From NCBI RefSeq assembly GCF_001649575.2, contig NC_051445.1, positions 31,136,751-31,200,750 on the forward strand: 64,000 nt of DNA. Reading direction: 5' to 3'. Below, one piece after another: positions 1 through 62,841 of this stretch (its first letter is position 1; every line of letters starts with the position of its first letter). Made by a program: the position numbers and the translations under genes. The notes under the pieces are model-generated. The model saw only the letters and a list, made by a program, of their open reading frames with translations, made no database searches and was not told the DNA's origin. This DNA comes from Kryptolebias marmoratus (Eukaryota; Chordata; Actinopteri; Cyprinodontiformes; Rivulidae).

Positions 1-810
1 CCATTCCTTTTCACTCTATACACTTCAGACTTCCAGCACAAGTCAGACTCCTGTCATCTACAGAAATATTCAGATGACTTTGCAGTTGTCGGGTGTATCA
101 GATATGGACAAGAAGCTGAGTAAAGAGATCTGGTGGATCGCTTTGTGGCATGGTGTGGAAACAATCATCTCATCTTGAATGTGAACAAAACAAAGGAGAT
201 GATTGTAGACTTCAGGAGAAACAGGGTCAGATCAAACCCTATTACCATCATGGGAGTAGAAGTGGAGATGGTTGAGGAATATAAATACCTTGGTGTTCAT
301 CTAGACAAAAGACTGGACTGGAGACTCAACAGTGAAGCCATCTACAAGAAGGGACAGAGCAGACTGTACTTCTTGAGGAGGCTTAGATCCTTCAAGGTTT
401 CCAGCAAGATGTTGCAGATCTTCTAGAAGTCTGTTGTTGAGAGTGTCATCTCCTCTGCCATCATCTGTTGGGGCAGCAGCATCAGAGCCAGGGACCTAAA
501 AAGGCTCAACAACCTGATAAAGAAAGCTGGTTCTGTTCTGGGGATGACTGTGGAACCTCTGGAGATGATGATGCAAAGAAGGATTTTGCATAAAATCAAG
601 GAAATCATGGACAACCCTGACCGTCCTGTTCATAAGGATCATTAAGGTTTCTTCATATTAGTTGTAAAACGGACCACTACAAAAGATCATTCCCACCCAC
701 AGCCATCACCATCTATAATAACTCCTTGATTTAAATGAGCTACGTCAACATTTAATTTCCCTTTGGGATTAATAAAGTATTTTTGAATTGAATTGAATTG
801 AATTATTGCG
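1..810 (+). mobile_element. CR1/L2-clade LINE, 3' end of reverse-transcriptase ORF and tail
   Basis: The open stretch 133-426 reads LNVNKTKEMIVDFRR, EYKYLGVHLDKRLDW and GQSRLYFLRRLRSF, the typical end of the RT domain in fish CR1/L2-type non-LTR elements. The frame breaks at a TAG at 424-426, but homology continues (RLNNLIKKAGSVLGM-like). The 3' end is a run of TTGAA units at about 783-803, usual for this clade. It is cut by the window edge on the left and is non-functional. Confidence 0.85.
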
Positions 811-1883
811 GTGTCTCTCAACAGAAATTATAAGCTTTTTAAATGATCAAACAAGGTCTTAAATGTTATAGAAACATTACTGCTGCCATTTACAAAAAGA
901 TGAAGTGTTTTGGTTTGAGTATAATAATAATAACAATGTGACTATCTGGCCTGGGACCGAAGCCAGACCTCACACATGACAGGCACGTGCTAAGCATTGT
1001 CCCATTAGGGACATGTTACACACATATACTTATCTATGCTTCTCATGGGGTTTTTTTGTTTTCTTTAATTCTTATAGTTCCAGCTTTAATCCTTTATCCA
1101 GACTTGGGATTGGTAAAAGTGACCCAAAAGATAAACTTTTAGTGCAGTGATTTATTTTAGACAGAAGATTTTACATTTACATCCTGCCATGGATCAGTCA
1201 GTATCAGCTTTGTGCTGTCTGGATGTGGTGGGGTGAATCTCTCCTGCTCTGACTGCAGCTGGAGGGATGCCGCAGAAAGACTGAGCTACCCACTGCAGTA
1301 CCTGCTGCTCGTTGGAAAGATTGTTGTTTGATATTGTGCCAGTCTTCAAAAGTTTTCAAAAGCACCATAAAAAGTTGTTAGTCACTCTTTTAAAAGTAGT
1401 GACTAGAGGGGTCTGACAATTTGCTAAATGTAGCTACAAAGTCTAAGTTGGTAACAATTCCTGCATCCACCATGCTCTGCTCTGATTGGCTAAGTCTTTG
1501 GCTCTGGTTTACTTTATTTGCTGAAAGCAGCATCAGTTTAATCCCTGTAACATAATCAGATTGGACGGTGTCAATGGGACCACAACAAAAAACACAATTT
1601 TGTCCCCCCCCCCTTTTTCATTTTTACAGATGATAGAAATCCACACTGTCCAAATGGCGAAAATCTGGCATTAATCAGGCCTGGATGTGGATAGAGAAAC
1701 TAAACTCAACTGACTAAAGTCATTATTGATTCATGTTTTAACAAGGACATTTTTTTTTCCTTTGTACACCAGGCCAGGTTGGTTTGGATAGCTTTATTAC
1801 CTTAAAAATGCATTTTGTATTTACTCAGGTTATCTTTGTTTGATATTAACATTTGTTACTGATCTGAAACATTTAGGTGCAAA
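811..1883. other. non-coding stretch beyond the last visible hace1 exon
   Basis: AT-rich sequence without a supported gene. It holds short C- and T-runs (about 1602-1620 and 1750-1760) but no recognisable protein homology on either strand. In particular, no HECT-domain exon was found here. Confidence 0.5.
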
Positions 1884-2205
1884 TAGGCCTGTCGCGATAA
1901 ACGATAAATCAATTAATTGCACGCTAAATTAAAACGAGGTCGATAATTTTCATTTATCAGCGTTATCGTTTCTTCGTGTCTCTCTCTCTTTCTACTGAAG
2001 ACACCGGATGACAAAAGGCTCAGCTCCGGTGCTCTTCACTGACCCGTCCCTTTCTCTTAGCATCAGAGGAGCGGGAACTATTGCGTCAGGTAGCCAGCCA
2101 AGACGCATCATCTTGTTCCTCTGCAGCATTAGCCCCCGTTACGAGTTAGCAAGCTAAAGAAACACTGTTTGATATTGGGGGAAAAAGAAAAAAGAAATGG
2201 TTTCA

Positions 2206-2290
2206 AGGTTGAAGTGAAGTGAAGTGAGATTTATTTATATAGCACTTTTCAGCAACAAGGCGATCCAAAGTGCTTTACAACAGAAACAAA
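2206..2290 (-). repeat. L2-type LINE 3' tail nested in the hAT-like element
   Basis: Read on the minus strand, it is the common fish tail CTTTGGATCGCCTTGTTGCT, then GAAAAGTGCTATATAAATAAA, ending in a short CACTT repeat. Related tails occur at 52741-52815, 52925-52975 and 60385-60440. Confidence 0.7.
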
Positions 2291-3072
2291 AACAGAATCC
2301 ATTACAGAGTGAAACACAAAAAAGAAAAACACAACAAGCATGAATTCTAAATTTATCATGTATAATGTAAATAAAATACAGGATAATCTAAATAAAATCA
2401 TGAAACCAGACATATCTAAACATGAGCTAAGACAGAGCTAAACTAAACAACAATTAGGAATCTAACAATCTAACAATATCTAAAGTATGAGCTAAGGATA
2501 AAATAAACTAAACTAAATGTACAGAACTAAGCTAAATGTACTGGAGGGCTAAATAAGCTAAAACATGATAATGTTAAGACTAACAGTACTGAACTTTCTA
2601 ATTAGTACCAGGCTCGCTATACGGCCGATATAATAATTATTAATTAGAGTGTGTGCATGTGTGTTTAGAGACAGTGGGAAGATGGTGTGGTGTGTGTGGT
2701 GTGAATGTGTATGTCTGTGTGTGTCTGTGTGTATTTCCAGATAGGTCCATGAATCACATCACAGAGGCCATTGTCTTTGATAATGATGAAATGTTTATCA
2801 GGAAGCTCTGAACAGATCCACAGATGTCCTTCGGCAGGAGGGAACAGAGCATCTTGTTTACATAAATTCCGAGGAGAAATTGAGATAGCTGACCAAGGTC
2901 AGCCTAGGGGAGCCAAATTCTAAAAACAGTAATTGTATTGGTTCAGGCAGACTGTGTTTTCTGTCAGCCTTGAAAGTCTTGCTGATACTTCTCAATGGCG
3001 AATCCAAACAGCCAAATTCCAGGACCATTCCGCCTGATTCGAGCGAGCAACTTCCTCAAGATGTAACCCATA

Positions 3073-3444
3073 TTATTCACAAGTCCCGGAACCGCAATTC
3101 AGTCTGCGGTCCTGTAAAAGGATTGCATCCAACTTGCGATTAAGCTCCCGTAACAACACAGTTTGATTGTTGACCACCGAACCCATCAAACGAATTTGAC
3201 AATAAGTCAGGTAACTGCCTAATCCAAACAGCAGAAATCCTGTTATCAAAAACCCAAATATGTAAAGATCCTCCACGTCTTCCACAGACAGACTCGATAA
3301 ACAAACAGGATTCCAACGTTTCCAGGAATCCAATGTGTATCCAGCGAAGAATGTCTTCTCAAGGCAAGCTGGCTCTCCTTTGGTCAGCCTTTCCGTTGAG
3401 AAAATTTGATCAATTGCGTTGAGAGACCAGCTGACCAGATCCAT
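3073..3444 (-). CDS. 123-residue putative one-pass membrane protein encoded inside the hAT-like element
   Basis: An intact ORF from ATG at 3444 to a stop at 3073, wholly inside the 1884-4095 element. Residues 1-20 form an amphipathic start (MDLVSWSLNAIDQIFSTERL). A central region with KGEPACLEKTFFAGYTLDSW follows, then one strong hydrophobic segment at about 60-81 (YIFGFLITGFLLFGLGSYLT), then a charged, leucine-containing tail that could form a short coiled coil (NNQTVLLRELNRKLDAILLQ). Cysteines are at 27, 48, 82, 117 and 122. It resembles no transposase I know. The base composition is more balanced than its AT-rich surroundings. It may be a captured or element-specific gene. I do not recognise a function. 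Confidence 0.5.
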   Translation of the reverse strand: MDLVSWSLNAIDQIFSTERLTKGEPACLEKTFFAGYTLDSWKRWNPVCLSSLSVEDVEDLYIFGFLITGFLLFGLGSYLTYCQIRLMGSVVNNQTVLLRELNRKLDAILLQDRRLNCGSGTCE

Positions 3445-4202
3445 AGTTCAATGTTTTTTTTAGAAAATGTGCAAAGAGAGGCTCCAAAAGAGAGCAGGGT
3501 AGAGAACCAGAAGCGGAGTGGGTTCAGAAGATAAAGAGATGGGGAGAAAAGAAACACGTAGCAAGTAACAGCAGCGGTGTGGGAGCACTTCAGCTTCAAA
3601 CCAAATGGCCGAGGCAAACCGCTGAACCTTTGTGAGCCGGTATGTTGCATTTGTGCTTTTGTGGCTGTGTGCGTTTGTTTGTTTGCACTTTTTGTTTATA
3701 AAACTGGCAGTTTTGTCCGCCTTCTCTATATAAAACTAATGACTATTACTTTTTGAAGGGCAGTTTAGTTTACAGACTTAATAATCTGCACTGTTTTGAA
3801 GAATGTAGGTTTCATTTCCGTTTTTTTTTTTTTTTTAGTTTTTATTTAAGTGCATTCTTTGTTAACGGAGGCTGAGAAGCCATTTTATTTTTGTTTTCGG
3901 TTGTTTTGTTTATTTTGTGTTCCATTTCCATTGTTAAGTGTTCTTTTGAAAGTAAAGTTTATTCATCTTTGAGAGGATGTACTTGTACTATTATGTTATT
4001 ATCATTACATTAGTTTAAAACGGCCTCCAAACGATATTATTGTTTATCGCAATAATTTCTAATCATCAGCAAAATTTGTTATCGTGACAGGCCTAGGTGC
4101 AAAAACTTAAGAAATCTGTAAGGGGGTGAATACTTTTTTGCAACATTGTATATATACACAGTACAAATGATTGAAGGGTGTGGTGATGGCAATTCTGGAT
4201 AC

Positions 4203-57417
<53,215 letters not shown>

Positions 57418-57620
57418 AGGTGGACGGTCCACAGGAAACTGGCTGGACAGGACAGAAGCGTCTAATGGTACTGTTCCTGGACGGCGGCCATTGTAGCTGA
57501 CAGAAGGTAAACGGTCTCTGTAGTACACACGCTGATTACTGAAGGCTTCTTTTTTCCCAGCTTCTTGCGCTTCCTGTTGTGATGACGTATCAACTTTAGG
57601 CTAAGTGGGTGACGTAGTCT
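57418..57620 (-). promoter_or_regulatory. hace1 5' UTR and promoter-like region, possibly bidirectional
   Basis: This lies directly upstream of the hace1 start codon and is less AT-rich than its surroundings. An ETS-type core CTTCCTG occurs at 57570-57576 and two CRE-like TGACGT motifs at 57583-57588 and 57610-57615. ETS and CRE/ATF sites are common in TATA-less vertebrate promoters. Candidate plus-strand exons start about 150 bp beyond it, so it might drive both directions. The assignment rests on position and motifs only. Confidence 0.45.
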
Positions 57621-57772
57621 TAAAGGGCCCTGATGCACATTATGCTGTAAGGAGGCTATAATTCAATGCTGTACTATATAGAAAATGTGTTTTCCCTTTC
57701 TGAATGTGAAGGAATCAGACACGTTTTTTGTATTACACAGAGATAATTTCTACATTTTATTCTTTGCTTTAG

Positions 57773-58291
57773 CCTGTAACTACCAGGACGTCTCAGGCCT
57801 CAAAGAAGGTACAGGAGACCCCGTCACTGGACTGTCCCCAGCTTGTCCAAGAGGCTGAACCCCTGCCTGTGCCTAATGGTGTGAGTAATAAGAACTCTAC
57901 GCCTCAAACAGCTGTGAGCATTATGACCCTGCTTACAACACCTCCCACTCTCTGTCACATACATTAAAACATACAGTACTGAATATGCATCCTACACACA
58001 CAGTGTTGGTGGTACAATTGAAGACTGATAAGATTAAGATTGTGTAAAAATGTGGGACAGTTGACAACACATTGTGCTTGAAAAAATGTGATGGACTGTG
58101 ACTGAGTGACATAATATAAACATCATTTATAATATAGTTATCTGTGTTTTTACCAGGACCACTCCTATGCTCTGTCTTCATCCAGTTTTCAAGCACCTCT
58201 CTGTGCTGTCCAGCAGTCTTTCCTGTTGCTGTTGGATGACGTTTTGCCACGTCTGGTGCAGAGATCCAGTCAGCTCAGCAGCTCCTGTTGA
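57773..58291 (+). CDS. candidate two-exon 3' part of an unidentified plus-strand gene
   Basis: Exon 57773-57880 (36 codons) follows TTTGCTTTAG and ends at GTGAGT. Exon 58157-58291 (44 codons plus TGA) follows TGTGTTTTTACCAG. Both are phase 0, and the joined frame is open for 80 residues. Its second half has a hydrophobic stretch SFLLLLDDVLPRLVQ and a Ser-rich tail. I do not recognise the product and see no initiating exon; one would have to lie between the hace1 start and 57772. It could also be a chance pairing of splice-like signals, since sequence right after it (58300-58480) looks repeat-derived. Confidence 0.3.
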
Positions 58292-59795
58292 TCACATCCC
58301 AGGGATTATCGACGGGGTGGACAGGTTCTCGATCTGATGCTCCTTCATCCACCCTGAACCCCGCTGAAAGCCTGACTGTACACCTCTGCCAGGAAAGCCA
58401 AACTGAACCCTTCTTCACCTCACTGAAAACTTTCCTTTTCATCTCCTTCAGCATGGATAATGGTTCTATTTTATTTTAATTACTTTTGAACTCCTACTAG
58501 CACCTTTTTTTTCCATCCGGATGGTCCACAGTAGTGGATTTTATACTTTTACTTGTCAAATAAGGTGTAGTTCAGGCAATCATCTAATCAGTACCTCATT
58601 AAGTAGAATGAGGGGTGCTGTGGGCTGTCATACATTTAGAGAGGCTGATGTCAGAAAAATTAGCAGTGGTCTGTTAATTTGTTCCTGAGCTGTATACTGA
58701 TATATGTGTGTGTGTATAAATACACATTACTGTATATACCCAGAAATAGAAGTACATACATACACTTATTTACTGCACATACCTACAGGTGACAACCATA
58801 TTAGAAACTGAATGGGTCTAAAACAGCATCAGATCAAAAGGAACAGAGCATCATCTAACTTTTCTAACTCCAGCACATTTATACTTTTATTTATGTTTTT
58901 TTACTGTTATAATTAAAATACACTGACTTACATGTGATGCTGAAGAATAATACATAAACCATTATCAACACTTCAGACAATGTGCATTTCAATTATTACA
59001 AAAACAAGCAAAAAACAAACATATTCATAAGATGTAGTCTCATGTTCCCTTAAACCTGTGCAAAAGTCTTTATCTGCAGCTCTGATTTCTTTATTTTATC
59101 ATATTTGTTCAAGTCTTTAAAATTGATTCACAAAAAGAATAAAAACTGTTTTTTTTATTTTTTTACTGTTATGATTTATTTTTATTTTAATGAAACCATT
59201 ATTCTATATGCAAGTGTCTGAAATCTGTCAGTAGAGTTAGACTTGCTGCAGAAATGTAGGCTGCTCACAAAATGTGTTTTTTATGTTTTGGCTAAATAAA
59301 TGTGCACGTCATATTTTTGTTGTTGCATTTTGTTGGCCAAACTTTAGCACTACTTTTAGTAAATTTTGGCAACAAAGTGGCATGTAACATATTTACATTG
59401 ATAATTAGATCACTGAAATCCTATAACATCAATTAACATTTAAATTCACTGTTAAAACATGCTAAGTGCATACTAGGTGTCAGGGAGAAGAATTGGTGGC
59501 AGCCTTTGATTGCAAATCACTCGTGTAAAGTTAAAACACAATTTGTTGCTTACATTTGGTTCTAATATCCACTTATGTTTGTCTCTGCTGATCAGTCAGC
59601 GTGGCCTCAGAACCTGACAGACTCCCAAGTGAACGCCAGCCATGTGCAGAATGTACTCCAGAGTTTTGAGGACAACAAAAGCAGTTTTAATTTTGCGTCA
59701 CTTCAATAACAGAACTTTAGTTTCTTTTGACTTGAGCAGCTCTGATGTGGCTGCACATTTCTATTTAAAAATAAAAATAAAAGTTCAATACTTAC
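58292..59795. other. AT-rich stretch between candidate plus-strand exons and channel exons
   Basis: 58300-58480 has the look of an L2-type LINE C-terminus (TSLKTFLFISFSMD) but is too worn to be sure. At 59585-59700 a minus-strand stretch reads TAFVVLKTLEYILHMAG; its splice frame does not join the channel exons cleanly. The rest is AT-rich with nothing recognised. Confidence 0.4.
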
Positions 59796-60256
59796 TCTGC
59801 AATAAGGATAAGGGCATCCAGCTTGTACCAGCTGTTTTTGAAGTAGCTCCCCTGTGACCTGTAGACACCCCGGACTGACATCTTTGTTACCATTTCCACG
59901 ATGAAAAAGAGGTACAGGAAAACTCCTGCTATCTGAACGGTTAGGATAAAAAAAAGCCAAATATACCAAAATGTTATATATACACAAATATATAAAGGCA
60001 TAATCAGAGTTAAAAACTAAATATTTTCTGATATATGTACATGTATGAGCTGTTATCATTTGAACCGTCTAGACCCCTCATATCTTCTGGTTCTGGACTG
60101 CTCTGCATCCCCAGAACCAGAACCAAACGAGGAGAAGCAGCTTTCAGTTTCTATGCACCACAAATTTGGAACAAACTTCCAGAAAACTGTAAAACAGCTG
60201 AAACACTGGGTGCCTTTAAATCTCAACTTAAAACCCACCTGTTTAGAGTTGCTTAT

Positions 60257-60321
60257 NNNNNNNNNNNNNNNNNNNNNNNNNNNNNNNNNNNNNNNNNNNN
60301 NNNNNNNNNNNNNNNNNNNNN
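60257..60321. other. assembly gap (65 N)
   Basis: A run of N within the LINE 3' end. Confidence 1.
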
Positions 60322-60438
60322 CGATGTTTTTCTCTTTCTTACTGTTTATTCATTGTCACGTGCTGTTTTTATTTTGTTTTTTAATTATGTAAAGCACCTT
60401 GAAATGCCTTGCTGCTGAAATGTGCTATACAAATAAAA

Positions 60439-60440
<2 letters not shown>

Positions 60441-60505
<65 letters not shown>

Positions 60506-60506
60506 A
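60441..60506. repeat. (GATT)n microsatellite at LINE 3' end
   Basis: About 16 perfect GATT units, the terminal repeat of the L2-type LINE. Confidence 0.95.
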
Positions 60507-60828
60507 AACTGAGCTGGTCTAAACTCTCTTTTTGTAGCCATTATCTGTCTCAAACATGTCGGCCTGCAGGTGAAACGTTACAAATGTTTTCAATGATCCA
60601 ACCACACAGGAGTGAAACCTGAACACAACTCTGCTCTGGTCTTCCAGCTCCCTAAAGGAACTGAGATCCCATACTAACCGTCAGTGCCAGGGGCTCCTCT
60701 TCACAGGGGTTAAGAAGGCTCTGAAACACACTGATGATGAAGATCATTATTTTGGAATTTAGGTTCATATACGTGGAGATTGTCAAGAGACATTCAAATA
60801 ATTCATACACATGTCGAGGTGAACAAAA

Positions 60829-61830
60829 CTAAAGTCTCGCTTAACAGCATTTTAATCATAAGAAGAGCAGCAGTTCTGCATATAAACTGTTGTGGAATAG
60901 AAGGCCTTGTATTTATTCTCCCATGCTTTATTTAACATCCAATTATTATATCTTTATCTAATTTGTGTTTATCACTATTTTATATTTAGCCACCATTTTA
61001 AAAGCTTTAACAAGTAGTAGTTTAGTTTATCTGGAAAGAGAGAGATAGGTGTTAGACACCCTGCAATGTGAGCCACGGACGTGCCAACCAGGAAGGGGGA
61101 AGGAGTTGCCCTTTGACCTCCAGAGAAGGGAGGCAGTGATCCACCCTCTGGACGGGGGGGCTCAAGTAGTAAAAACCAGAGAACATCCTTTGTCTCCTCA
61201 GACGATCTTTGGGGCACTTTGCTGACACTTTGAGGTGATGTGTTTTCCCACATTTCATTTGAGGATTGTCTCCCAAATGCATTTGGTTTTATCTTTGTAA
61301 TAACGGATGTTTGCTCTCTGCTTTTGGTAAAATAAAACTTTAAATTTAAGGTATTGTCTCCTCTGGTCTCTTCCATCAACCAACTTGGGTGAGATGAAGG
61401 CAGAAGAATGCATGTGAAAATCCTTACCTCAACACACAACATATCGCAAGCACCTAAAAGGCTTAATTATTTTCCTTTTTTGAAAAATATTCTTAATCTG
61501 CACTGCTCAAAGTTAAACACTACATTTGAAAACCTTTGATCCAATCAACCATAGTTCTTTCCATTAATAAGAAAGAGAAAGGATATGGTCCATTGACGAA
61601 TATCCGAAATCTTCTGCCTATTTCACACACTGAAGAAGATGTTCAAGCTGTTTGATCCGACACATATTAGTATCTCATGAAAACAACTTAAATACGACAT
61701 CATGCGGTAAACATGACACCACGGAAAAACTTTAATTCCCATAATGCAGCTGGAGGGCGCTCCATGTTTTTTACTTCCTGTTTTGCGTATCTTAGCAACC
61801 ATGACAGGCTGAATTCTGATTGGCTGTAAG
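60829..61830. other. stretch upstream of the channel exons
   Basis: A 155-codon minus-strand frame (60975-61442) has a Ser/Glu-rich middle with SSNEMWENTSPQSVSKVPQR, SSEETKDVLWF that vaguely recalls the N-terminus before S1 in NALCN (xDxxDILWI). No clear splice donor joins it to the S1 exon, so I do not call it a gene. Confidence 0.3.
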
Positions 61831-62833
61831 CAGTGGGGTCACTAGGCCTGTTTTAGAAAAATGTTTTCAAGCCCCCCTAAATAATTTTGGTGTAAAAAAA
61901 TAAAAATTTATTTATTTATTTATTTTTCTTTACAAAAATTCAATATAATGTGGCCAGAATATGAGTTTAAATAAAAAACCATATATTATTTCATTATTAA
62001 CTCAAATATATGATCATAAATCTGTCAGTTTTCTTTTTCTTTACAGTGTAAGGTAGAGATCCTCTTTGGTGCGTCGTTATCAAATCCATTCCACTTGTTC
62101 ATATAGAGTACTCCCTCACCACATGNNNNNNNNNNNNNNNNNNNNNNNNNNNNNNNNNNNNNNNNNNNNNNNNNNNNNNNNNNNNNNNNNNNNNNNNNNN
62201 NNNNNNNNNNNNNNNNNNNNNNNNNNNNNNNNNNNNNNNNNNNNNNNNNNNNNNNNNNNNNNNNNNNNNNNNNNNNNNNNNNNNNNNNNNNNNNNNNNNN
62301 NNNNNNNNNNNNNNNNNNNNNNNNNNNNNNNNNNNNNNNNNNNNNNNNNNNNNNNNNNNNNNNNNNNNNNNNNNNNNNNNNNNNNNNNNNNNNNNNNNNN
62401 NNNNNNNNNNNNNNNNNNNNNNNNNNNNNNNNNNNNNNNNNNNNNNNNNNNNNNNNNNNNNNNNNNNNNNNNNNNNNNNNNNNNNNNNNNNNNNNNNNNN
62501 NNNNNNNNNNNNNNNNNNNNNNNNNNNNNNNNNNNNNNNNNNNNNNNNNNNNNNNNNNNNNNNNNNNNNNNNNNNNNNNNNNNNNNNNNNNNNNNNNNNN
62601 NNNNNNNNNNNNNNNNNNNNNNNNNNNNNNNNNNNNNNNNNNNNNNNNNNNNNNNNNNNNNNNNNNNNNNNNNNNNNNNNNNNNNNNNNNNNNNNNNNNN
62701 NNNNNNNNNAAAAGCAACTCAGGTTTTGTTAGCTGTTTGAGAAATTTTGTTCTCGCCCACTACGTTTGCTCACATCCTGTGCATCTCCTGGGGGCTAAGC
62801 CCCCCTTGTCCTTAAAACCTAGTGACACCCCTG
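61831..62833. mobile_element. hAT-type element with perfect 8-bp duplication (contains gap)
   Basis: It begins CAGTGGGGTCACTAGGCCTG and ends AAAACCTAGTGACACCCCTG; the ends are inverted with small changes. The perfect 8-bp repeat GCTGTAAG flanks it (61823-61830 and 62834-62841). AGCCCCCCTAAA at the left echoes GGGGGCTAAGCCCCCC near the right. A 584-base gap is inside. The visible parts encode nothing. Confidence 0.85.
62126..62709. other. assembly gap (584 N)
   Basis: A run of N within the hAT element. Confidence 1.
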
Positions 62834-62841
62834 GCTGTAAG

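Larger units (their letters stand above)
1884..4095 (-). mobile_element. complete hAT-like DNA element (2.2 kb) with 8-bp target duplication
   Basis: The left end TAGGCCTGTCGCGATAA and the right end TTATCGTGACAGGCCTA are inverted repeats with one mismatch in 17. The perfect 8-bp direct repeat GGTGCAAA flanks both ends (1876-1883 and 4096-4103). Short terminal inverted repeats with 8-bp duplications indicate the hAT superfamily. No transposase is visible. Instead it holds a LINE tail (2206-2290) and an intact minus-strand ORF (3073-3444). It lies beyond hace1 exon 15, in the following intron. Confidence 0.85.
60040..60506 (+). mobile_element. L2-clade LINE 3' end with (GATT)n tail
   Basis: It encodes SGSGLLCIPRTRTKRGEAAF, SFYAPQIWNKLPENCKTAET and FKSQLKTHLFRVAY, the end of the L2-type protein. 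Then come a 65-base gap (60257-60321), the 3' UTR GCTGCTGAAATGTGCTATAC, and about 16 GATT units (60441-60506). It sits in the intron between the two channel exons. Confidence 0.85.
59796..60828 (-). pseudogene. orphan S1-S3 exons of a NALCN-like / voltage-gated cation channel
   Basis: Exon A, 60679-60828 (50 codons, donor GTTAGT), encodes a hydrophobic S1-like helix (KIMIFIISVFQSLLN) and a loop NPCEEEPLALT. Exon B, 59796-59932 (acceptor GTTCAG, donor GTAAGT), encodes an S2-like helix and loop with IVEMVTKM, RGVYRSQGSYFKNSW and YKLDALILIAE. Phases match (0/0). The order E-M, K-M, R-G, S-Y-x-K, W, D resembles the S2-S3 region of domain I in NALCN and other four-domain cation channels (Ion_trans superfamily). 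An L2-type LINE 3' end lies in the intron. No S4, pore or later exons were found between here and the hace1 start 2.2 kb on. A full channel does not fit, so I call it partial or broken. The exact family is uncertain. Confidence 0.5.

Noticed and set aside
1..4202. Search for the first HECT-domain exon of hace1
   Set aside because: No stretch on the minus strand resembles the FRSSCEVV or GIAVRFHGEEG region; only repeats and intronic sequence are present.
59590..59700. A third channel exon (TAFVVLKTLEYILHMAG on the minus strand)
   Set aside because: The only acceptor-like AG gives a different reading frame after exon B, and the segment lacks the spaced Arg/Lys of an S4 helix.
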